Assembly: GCA_905235495.1 (NCBI GenBank)
Contig: CAJOMK010000010.1
Coordinates: 1 to 15,480 of the forward strand
Reading direction: 5' to 3'
Origin: an uncultured Methanobrevibacter sp.
GTDB lineage: Archaea > Methanobacteriota > Methanobacteria > Methanobacteriales > Methanobacteriaceae
DNA length: 15,480 nt
How positions within the stretch are numbered: position 1 is the stretch's first letter; each line of letters starts with the position of its first letter. Under the pieces are notes generated by a model. The model worked only from the letters and a program-made list of their open reading frames with translations, did not search any database and was not told the DNA's origin. The position numbers and the translations under genes were made by a program. This document shows, one piece after another, positions 1 through 3,954 of this stretch.

Positions 1-402
1 CTTTGATATTGAAAACCAAAGGGTTGTAGATGTAATCAAGCCAATACCTCCACTTGGGTTCAATCTAATCTCACTTAACTTGAATGACGGTTCAAGGGCC
101 GTTGTTGCATTCACTCGCAAAGATATAATGAAGGAAATCAAGCTCAAGAAAGACCATGTCCTTATGAATACAAGAGACCTTGCTAAAATAATAAAGGGTT
201 ATGGAGATGCATTCTCATCAATCATGGCCAAAAGATTTTATATACTGGCAATCCTAATGAAGAACAGACTGATTTCAATGTTTTGATTGCACCTGGAAGC
301 GAGTTTGAAAAGTTCTATGATGAAAACGAAGACATTTCAGTATGGAGATGCATAAAACAGCCATTCTATGATTCAATTGAAGATGAAGATGATGGCGAAT
401 AA
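1..402 (+). pseudogene. 3' part of a frameshifted gene, possibly SseB-like
   Basis: The frame is open from the window edge (codons starting at 2) and reads through DGSRAVVAFTRKDIMKEIK and VLMNTRDLAKIIKGYGDAF, then hits a stop at 284-286. The adjacent frame (codons from 187) continues as a sensible protein, ILYTGNPNEEQTDFNVLIAPG, and ends in an acidic tail, EDEDDGE, at the TAA at 400-402. The two join if one base was lost near the A run at about 226-232. The pattern DG...FT...RDL resembles the gene fragment at 14955-15304 and the SseB N-terminal domain family, but the match is weak and the function is unknown. The 5' end lies outside the window. A real frameshift and a homopolymer sequencing error cannot be told apart here. 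Confidence 0.55.
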
Positions 403-483
403 TCATTTAATAAAAAAACTTATTTTAAAAATTTTAGAAAAAACAGTCAAATAAAAATAAAAATGAATTAAACAGCAAGAAGG

Positions 484-569
484 ATTAAAATTACTAATTA
501 TCTATGAAAAACAATTAAAAAGAGAAAAAGAGATTAAAATTACTAATTATCAATGAAAAACATTAAAAA
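484..569. repeat. Two-copy direct repeat, 49-nt period
   Basis: The 18-mer ATTAAAATTACTAATTAT occurs at 484-501 and 533-550. Each copy is followed by a near-identical tail, C(T/A)ATGAAAAACA(A)TTAAAAA, so the repeated unit is about 37-38 nt. Role unknown; it may be a remnant of a local duplication. Confidence 0.6.
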
Positions 570-661
570 AAAAAAAAAAGAAGTAGAAAAAAAAAGCTTT
601 TTAAATTAATAGTAAAAATGATCATCAAAAGATTGAAAAGATAAAAAAAAGTTTATAAAAT

Positions 662-910
662 AAGAACTAATCCTAATTTTAAAAAAAAACATATGTAAAG
701 GGGGTGATATGTATTAGTTTAGGTTTGAGTTTATTAGTATTAGTTCCTATAATATTAATTTAGTTTTAAACTATAAAAACTTTTGTAATAATCAGAGTAA
801 AAATTCTAAAATAATCTAAAAAAAAATAACAATAATCTTCAATAAAAACAGAGAAATTTTAAAAAAGTTATAAAAAAAAAGTAAAATGAATTAAAGAACT
901 AATCCTAATT
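662..910. repeat. Direct repeat pair AAGAACTAATCCTAATT
   Basis: The 17-mer is found at 662-678 and again at 894-910. Both copies are followed, after an A-rich spacer, by an AAAGGG string (697-702 and 926-931). This suggests a duplicated leader-like segment. No gene follows either copy convincingly. Confidence 0.5.
700..763 (+). other. Shine-Dalgarno-like string with tiny hydrophobic frame
   Basis: GGGGGTGAT at 700-708 is one base from the full anti-16S complement GGAGGTGAT and is conspicuous in this AT-rich stretch. The ATG right after it (709) gives only Met-Tyr-stop. A GTG at 704 opens a 19-codon frame, MICISLGLSLLVLVPIILI, ending at TAG 761-763, and a TTG at 725 starts inside it. The peptide would be a single hydrophobic helix, but the GTG lies inside the SD string, so translation from it is doubtful. 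It is recorded only because the SD is so strong. Confidence 0.15.
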
Positions 911-1119
911 AATTTAAAAAATCTAAAGGGAATGAATCTAATTGAATAAAATAAAAAATAAATCAATTAGGAATAGCTCAATAAACTTGATTAATTAAAC
1001 CTTAAGTTAATTTTATTTTTGGTTGAAGTTAAATATATGAGTTATGTTTGTTAAATAGGATTTATTTTTAAACTTGATTATATGGAGATAATAATAAAAG
1101 CATATGAAAGTTGAAAGTT

Positions 1120-1151
1120 AGGGAAAAAGAAGATCGAAATTCTTTTTCCCT
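1120..1151 (-). terminator. 12-bp hairpin ending the first short unit
   Basis: AGGGAAAAAGAA (1120-1131) and TTCTTTTTCCCT (1140-1151) form a perfect 12-bp inverted repeat with an 8-nt loop. Partial pairing continues outward between 1110-1119 and about 1157-1166. It lies about 100-130 nt downstream of the minus-strand promoter at 1271-1305 and probably closes that transcript. There is no strong T tract after it on the minus strand, so it may be a stabilising 3' hairpin rather than a classical terminator. Confidence 0.5.
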
Positions 1152-1248
1152 ACACCCACTTTAACTATACTTTTAGAATATAAATATAAGTTTAGGAATT
1201 ATTTTATTCACTTTTCCCTTTGATTGGAAAATGAACAATCCATTATTA
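1120..1248 (-). ncRNA. Candidate small RNA from the 1271-1305 promoter
   Basis: A well-formed archaeal promoter (TATA at 1271-1278, minus strand) predicts a start near 1248. The strand then runs to the perfect hairpin at 1120-1151. The only ATG frame near the start gives 11 codons with no ribosome binding site. A small pairing TTTTCC/GGAAAA lies near the 5' end (about 1210-1230). I infer a structured transcript of about 130 nt, with coding capacity very unlikely. The start is estimated from TATA spacing and is not observed. Confidence 0.35.
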
Positions 1249-1270
1249 ATTTAATATTTCTTCAACGCCA

Positions 1271-1305
1271 CATATAAAGGTTTTCGAATGTAAGTATTTG
1301 CTTAC
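1271..1305 (-). promoter_or_regulatory. Conserved promoter with GTAAG/CTTAC operator (copy 1)
   Basis: Read on the minus strand: GTAAGCAAATACTTAC (1290-1305), then ATTCGAAAACC, then TTTATATG (TATA, 1271-1278). CGAAAA just upstream of the TATA box fits an archaeal BRE. The inverted repeat sits directly upstream of the BRE, where an activator or repressor could act. The same arrangement recurs at 1548-1584, 2385-2415 and 3038-3068. Confidence 0.65.
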
Positions 1306-1416
1306 ATCTTTAAATTTAATATAAATAAAAAATAATGAGATATAATAAAAAATAACAAAATATAGTTATTTTTAACAAAAATAGTCAAAAATAGAAAAAT
1401 TTTGTTTGGAGATTAA

Positions 1417-1460
1417 TATACAAGAAAAACAATTATGTTTTTTTTTGTTTTTCCTGTATA
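1417..1460 (-). terminator. 16-bp hairpin ending the second short unit
   Basis: Arms at 1417-1432 and 1445-1460 (TATACAAGAAAAACAA on one side) pair over 16 bp with one mismatch and a 12-nt loop. On the minus strand the mismatch becomes a G-U wobble, whereas the plus strand would have A-C. This favours function in a minus-strand RNA, as expected for the promoter at 1548-1584. Confidence 0.55.
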
Positions 1461-1527
1461 TCAAACTTCATGAGGAAAACTTTGAAAATAAAATTTTGTG
1501 ACTTGAGAATGAAGTTAATCATTCTCA
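1417..1527 (-). ncRNA. Candidate small RNA or micro-peptide transcript
   Basis: The promoter at 1548-1584 predicts a minus-strand start near 1527, exactly at the edge of a perfect inverted repeat (1503-1528). The strand ends in the 16-bp hairpin at 1417-1460. The expected RNA is about 110 nt with a hairpin at each end. It also holds a 29-codon ATG frame (1522 down to 1433, beginning MINFILKSQNFIFK) that would be almost leaderless and whose stop falls in the loop of the 3' hairpin. I favour a structured RNA, but a tiny basic peptide cannot be excluded. Confidence 0.4.
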
Positions 1528-1528
1528 A
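1503..1528. repeat. Perfect 10-bp inverted repeat at predicted 5' end
   Basis: TTGAGAATGA (1503-1512) and TCATTCTCAA (1519-1528) with a 6-nt spacer. A related element, AGAATGA/TCATTCT with a 4-nt spacer, is at 2286-2303 in the leader of the secreted-protein gene, which suggests a shared leader motif. It could be an RNA hairpin or a DNA operator. Confidence 0.6.
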
Positions 1529-1547
1529 ACTATTATTTATTCAAGCT

Positions 1548-1584
1548 CATATATAAAGTTTTTCGAAGGCAGGTAATTGCTTGC
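1548..1584 (-). promoter_or_regulatory. Conserved promoter with operator (copy 2)
   Basis: Minus strand: GCAAGCAATTACCTGC (1569-1584), CTTCGAAAAAC (BRE-like), TTTATATA (TATA, 1550-1557). This is the most diverged copy: the operator arms are GCAAG/CCTGC instead of GTAAG/CTTAC, but spacing and the BRE/TATA core are kept. Confidence 0.6.
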
Positions 1585-1800
1585 ATATTAAAATTTAAAA
1601 AAAATGAATAAAAATAGTTAGAATGAAAAAATAATGAATAATATTATTTATTTTCTGAAATAATGAGTTATACTTATAATATTATTAAAAATAACTATAA
1701 ATTGAAAAGATGAAATATTATTTAAAAAAACTTTTAAAAAAATCAACATTTCTAATTAATCAAAAAAACTAGAAAAAACTAGAAAAGTAATAAAAAAATT

Positions 1801-1840
1801 AAAAAAAGAAAAAGAAAATGTTTAGATAAAATATCTAAAC
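1801..1840 (-). terminator. Hairpin plus T-tract terminator of the first secreted-protein unit
   Basis: On the minus strand, GTTTAGATA-TTT-TATCTAAAC (1820-1840) is a perfect 9-bp hairpin followed by a T-rich tract (A-rich at 1801-1819 on the plus strand). The hairpin and about 20 bases on its gene side are identical to the terminator at 2495-2533, marking the two units as duplicates. Confidence 0.8.
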
Positions 1841-1887
1841 TGTTATGATATTCACATACAAAAATAATTGGCTAGCAAGTGATCGAC

Positions 1888-2026
1888 TTAGAAGAAATTT
1901 TGGTCTCCACAACCGCCAAGACTGTAACCTCCGCCACCAAAAGTAAGTGCAGAGATGCGAATATATTAGGTGAATCAACAGCCCTACCAAATATCAGGAT
2001 AATATTGGTGAACTCTAGATTCAAGA
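1888..2026 (-). pseudogene. Out-of-frame C-terminal remnant of the secreted protein
   Basis: Downstream of the stop at 2027-2029 the minus strand still encodes pieces resembling the C terminus of the paralogue at 2457-2852, but in two other frames. AVDSPNIFAS corresponds to AVSSNGPNIFTS there. ALTFGGGGYSLGGCGDQNFF, ending at TAA 1888-1890, corresponds to ALTLGGCSSGLGG there. At least two frame changes separate these pieces from the N-terminal frame. The gene was therefore once longer and has been shortened, unless these are sequencing errors. Confidence 0.5.
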
Positions 2027-2260
2027 TTACATCTCAAGAGCTGGATCACCTTTTACAACACTCTCAAGAGCTGGATCACCCTTTACAACACTCTCAAGAG
2101 CTGGATCACCCTTTACAAGACTCTCAAGAGCTGGATCACCTTTTACAACATTCTCAAGAGCTAATGGCTCATCATGTACATCCAAATCTGCTGCAGCAGC
2201 GCAGCCGATACCAATTACTAAAAATAATAAAGTAATAGAGATTAATATGATTTTATTCAT
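2027..2260 (-). CDS. Small secreted protein with tandem 10-residue repeats
   Basis: A 77-aa protein. Residues 1-24 form a signal peptide: MNKI, a hydrophobic core LISITLLFLVIGIG, then CAAAAD with likely cleavage after AAA (IGC could also serve as a lipobox-like site). The mature part is almost entirely repeats of the type VVKGDPALES, four to five times, encoded by 30-bp DNA repeats. GGAGGAT lies 4-5 bases before the ATG at 2260 and fixes the start. Promoter copy 3 (2385-2415) lies about 100 nt further upstream. The paralogue at 2457-2852 shares signal peptide, promoter and terminator but lacks the repeats and has a glycine-rich C terminus whose counterpart here is out of frame. I do not recognise a family. 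An extracellular or wall-associated role is inferred from the signal peptide. Confidence 0.6.
   Translation of the reverse strand: MNKIILISITLLFLVIGIGCAAAADLDVHDEPLALENVVKGDPALESLVKGDPALESVVKGDPALESVVKGDPALEM
2041..2160 (-). repeat. Four tandem 30-bp repeats inside the coding region
   Basis: Units at 2041-2070, 2071-2100, 2101-2130 and 2131-2160 differ at only a few bases (CTGGATCACC starts each unit on the plus strand). A degenerate partial copy (ATCTCAAGAG) flanks at 2031-2040. The period is a multiple of three, so copy number can change without breaking the frame. The sequence around the first unit (ENVVKGD) aligns with NNVVNDSD in the paralogue, so the repeats probably grew from that point. 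Confidence 0.85.
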
Positions 2261-2285
2261 TTTTATCCTCCATAAATTTTATTCA

Positions 2286-2303
2286 AGAATGAAATATCAT
2301 TCT
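2286..2303. repeat. Leader inverted repeat AGAATGA/TCATTCT
   Basis: A perfect 7-bp inverted repeat with an AATA spacer, in the 5' leader about 26 bases upstream of the start codon of the 77-aa gene. It resembles the inverted repeat at 1503-1528. The leader of the second secreted gene has the half-site ATATCATTCT twice. Confidence 0.45.
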
Positions 2304-2384
2304 GCTAATATATTATAGTACTATTTTTATATTCAATTATAGAATCATATTTTATTCTTGACATTATTAGTTTGTAAGAAGTTA

Positions 2385-2415
2385 TATGTAAAGATTTTTG
2401 AATGTAAGTGCTTAC
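2385..2415 (-). promoter_or_regulatory. Conserved promoter with operator (copy 3)
   Basis: Minus strand: GTAAGCACTTAC (2404-2415), ATTCAAAAATC, TTTACATA (TATA-like, 2385-2392). The operator spacer is 2 nt here against 6 nt in copy 1. The region downstream of the TATA box (2341-2384) also matches that of copy 4 (2993-3037), so whole promoters were duplicated. It drives the 77-aa secreted protein with a leader of about 100 nt. Confidence 0.65.
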
Positions 2416-2456
2416 TTTTAGACTTTAATTAAAAAAATAATGAATAGAATACTTAA

Positions 2457-2852
2457 TTAAAAAAATAAAAAATACATTAAACCATACAAAATTAAAAAAA
2501 GAAAAAGAAAATGTTTAGATAAAATATCTAAACTGTTATGATATTCACATACAAAATAATCACCACCAAGACCGCTACTGCAACCACCAAGAGTGAGTGC
2601 AGCAGGTAAAGCTGGTAAAGCAAGTAAATCAGATGTAAATATATTAGGTCCGTTAGAAGAAACAGCCCAAGGATGGTCACTATCATCAGAATCATTAACA
2701 ACATTGTTTAAAGGACAAGCACCATCATCCCCACCGCCACCGAGGCCTCCACCTAGTGGCGCATCATTCCCATTCCAATCTGCTGCAGCAGTGCAACCGA
2801 TACTAATTACTAAAAATAATAAAGAAATTGAAATTAATGCTATTTTATTCAT
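2457..2852 (-). CDS. Small secreted protein, paralogue of the neighbouring gene
   Basis: The start is the ATG at 2852, chosen because GGAAGATGAA precedes it and MNKIALISISLLFLVIS matches the neighbour's signal peptide. An upstream in-frame ATG at 2885 lacks support. The signal peptide covers residues 1-25 (CTAAAD). It is followed by a glycine-rich stretch with DDGACP, an Asp/Ser-rich linker, PNIFTSDLLALPALPAALTL and a GGCSSGLGGD end. Three cysteines lie beyond the signal peptide (ACP, GGC, VCE). As written, the last 26 or so residues are a translation of the terminator hairpin and T-tract (LSKHFLFLFLILYG). The duplicate unit has one more T in the ATTATTTTTG run, and with that T restored the frame would end at DYFCM-stop near 2545. 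The genuine protein is probably about 103 aa. Function unknown; secreted. Confidence 0.6.
   Translation of the reverse strand: MNKIALISISLLFLVISIGCTAAADWNGNDAPLGGGLGGGGDDGACPLNNVVNDSDDSDHPWAVSSNGPNIFTSDLLALPALPAALTLGGCSSGLGGDYFVCEYHNSLDILSKHFLFLFLILYGLMYFLFF
2495..2533 (-). terminator. Hairpin plus T-tract terminator of the second secreted-protein unit
   Basis: GTTTAGATA/TATCTAAAC at 2513-2533 with a 3-nt loop, followed on the minus strand by a T-rich tract (2495-2512 A-rich on plus). It is identical to the hairpin at 1820-1840. The annotated frame of the upstream gene runs through it, which supports a C-terminal frameshift there. Confidence 0.8.
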
Positions 2853-2871
2853 TTCATCTTCCTTAAATTTG

Positions 2872-2965
2872 TTTAAGGATAACATATCATTCTACAAAGG
2901 TTGCAGCGTTGGAGTTATGTAATCCAAGTATGCAGGGTTTAAGGATAACATATCATTCTACAAAG
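2872..2965. repeat. Exact 28-bp direct repeat in leader, plus 14-bp tandem repeat
   Basis: The 28-mer starting TTTAAGGATAACATATCATT occurs at 2872-2899 and 2938-2965, 66 bp apart. Directly beyond the second copy, TACAAAGTTTTGAA is tandemly repeated (2959-2972, 2973-2986). All of this lies in the predicted 5' leader (about 160 nt) of the second secreted-protein gene. It is either a duplicated regulatory segment or replication slippage. Confidence 0.75.
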
Positions 2966-3037
2966 TTTTGAATACAAAGTTTTGAATCCAACTAGAATCA
3001 TATTTTACCCTCGACATTATTATTTTGTAAAAGAGTG

Positions 3038-3068
3038 CATATAAAGATTTTCGAATATAAGTGCTTAG
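3038..3068 (-). promoter_or_regulatory. Conserved promoter with operator (copy 4)
   Basis: Minus strand: CTAAGCACTTAT (3057-3068), ATTCGAAAATC (BRE), TTTATATG (TATA, 3038-3045). The predicted start is near 3015, giving a leader of about 160 nt to the ATG at 2852. The operator arms are slightly degraded relative to copies 1 and 3. Confidence 0.65.
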
Positions 3069-3241
3069 TTACGACCTTAAATTGAAAAATAATTGAAAAT
3101 AATGCTTTAAGAAAAAAATAAAGAACACATATTTAGTATTTATAAGATAAACTTAAAATGATTTGTTAAAATAGTCAAAAATATAAAAAATGTTCATTAA
3201 AAAACATCTGAAACTGAAAGATAAGAAAAATAAAAAGATTA
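3069..3241. other. Short AT-rich spacer
   Basis: No gene is visible. The string AAAATAGTCAAAAATA near 3173-3188 also occurs near 1379-1394, in each case 75-110 bases upstream (minus sense) of a conserved promoter copy. This looks like further extension of the duplicated promoter region. Confidence 0.45.
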
Positions 3242-3265
3242 AATCAAACTTAAGAAAGTTTGATT
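3242..3265 (-). terminator. 10-bp hairpin after the toxin gene
   Basis: AATCAAACTT (3242-3251) and AAGTTTGATT (3256-3265) pair perfectly with a 4-nt loop. It directly abuts the stop codon (3264-3266) that the toxin gene would have if one T were removed, supporting both the terminator call and the frameshift. Confidence 0.7.
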
Positions 3266-3600
3266 ATTGATGTTTTTTACGAGAAAAACTCGAGAAAAAC
3301 AATTTTATCATCTTTTTCGATATATGAATAATACAATCTGAATGTATCAGCAACATAAAGCTCAAGTTGGCCTTTACGATTATAAGCCATGTTATTGCCG
3401 ACATATGGATTTTCAAAAATCTTCCTGATCTGTTTTATGAATTTTTCAAAAACAGATTTTGTCAATCTTTTAATTGATTTGAAGAATTTCCTATCATATT
3501 CCCAACCTCTTAATACACCCCCTACTTTAACAAAAAGCTCATTAAGTTCTTCAGTAGCACAGATTCTATTAGGGTAGACAATATCGATCTTGGCAATCAC
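3264..3600 (-). pseudogene. RelE/YafQ-type toxin, C terminus frameshifted
   Basis: The readable frame covers 107 codons from a GTG at 3600 to a stop at 3277-3279. Residues about 38-107 look like a RelE/ParE-superfamily mRNA interferase: RKFFKSIKRLTKSVFEKF, then IRKIFENPYVG, then a YNRKGQLELYVADTFRLYYSY beta-sheet core. It ends FLEFFS-stop. Removing one T from the TTTTT run at 3284-3288 gives FLEFSRKKHQ-stop at 3264, the kind of basic tail usual in this family, and puts the stop against the terminator hairpin. The first 35 or so residues are not typical of RelE toxins. As sequenced, loss of the catalytic C-terminal tail probably inactivates it. The toxin assignment is moderately sure; whether the frameshift is real is not. 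Confidence 0.6.
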
Positions 3601-3734
3601 CTAACAAAACCCATGCACTAAGTTTTTCTCAGCCTCATCATATGAAGACCACTATAATGGTCCATTGGTTCTTGTAGCATATCTAATTTAACCACAGAAT
3701 ACTCTTTGGAATAAATTCTATTTTCAATGTACAA
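3601..3734 (-). pseudogene. Probable antitoxin gene, frameshifted
   Basis: A TTG start at 3734, preceded by GAGGTGA (SD), opens a frame MYIENRIYSKEYSVVKLDML that ends at 3618 after 38 codons. In another frame the sequence continues as YDEAEKNLVHGFC and stops at TAG 3601-3603, directly adjacent to the toxin GTG at 3600. Such zero-gap coupling is normal for toxin-antitoxin operons and supports a single antitoxin of about 43 aa broken by a frameshift near 3635-3645. I cannot assign it to a named antitoxin family. With both partners damaged the module is likely dead. Confidence 0.4.
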
Positions 3735-3750
3735 AACTTCACCTCATATA

Positions 3751-3800
3751 TTACGATAATCCTATCGCAACATTATATTATACTTATCTATATAATAGAT
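3751..3800 (-). promoter_or_regulatory. Toxin-antitoxin promoter with inverted-repeat operator
   Basis: TTACGATA (3751-3758) and TATCGCAA (3763-3770) form an 8-bp inverted repeat with one mismatch around ATCC, just upstream of the antitoxin start. AT-rich TATA-like strings (TTATATAG near 3789-3796, TAATATAATG near 3772-3781) lie further upstream. The location fits autorepression by the antitoxin-toxin complex. Confidence 0.45.
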
Positions 3801-3911
3801 TTCTAAATTATATTATGTTTAATTTATTTTTAAAAAAAAAATATTCAACGAAGCAGTGAAGAATCTGTTTAATCAACATTTAAAAATAGTAATTTAACTA
3901 AAAATAAATAA

Positions 3912-3954
3912 AAAAAAAGAAAAAAAGAAAAAATTGGAATAAAAATTATTCCAA
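3912..3954 (-). terminator. Strong terminator after the permease gene
   Basis: TTGGAATAA (3934-3942) and TTATTCCAA (3946-3954) form a perfect 9-bp stem with a 3-nt loop that overlaps the permease stop codon. It is followed on the minus strand by a long T-rich tract (A-rich 3912-3933 on plus). It closes the NRPS-ABC block. Confidence 0.85.

Larger units (their letters stand above)
403..1110. other. AT-rich intergenic region without a convincing gene
   Basis: About 700 bases of extremely A-rich sequence. I see no open frame with coding character, no GC-rich tRNA-like fold and no recognisable protein on either strand. It contains two sets of short direct repeats (484/533 and 662/894) and one strong Shine-Dalgarno-like string at 700-708, listed separately. 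Confidence 0.6.

Noticed and set aside
403..1110. Possible tRNA or other structured RNA in the A-rich region
   Set aside because: No GC-rich cloverleaf or conserved T-loop is visible on either strand. In AT-rich methanogens RNA genes stand out by GC content, and nothing here does.
2041..2160. 30-bp repeats as a CRISPR array
   Set aside because: The repeats are directly tandem with no unique spacers, and they are in frame in a protein with a signal peptide.
1879..2235. Plus-strand 118-codon frame with QELDHPLQHS repeats
   Set aside because: It is the antisense reading of the secreted-protein gene and its 30-bp repeats. The minus frame has a signal peptide, a GGAGG site and a promoter; this one has none.
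2593..2922. Plus-strand 109-codon frame with a proline run
   Set aside because: Antisense of the Gly-rich secreted protein (Gly codons read as Pro), with no ribosome binding site.
1110..3070. Insertion sequence or transposon carrying the repeated promoters
   Set aside because: No transposase frame, terminal inverted repeats or target-site duplication seen. The repeats fit tandem duplication of transcription units.
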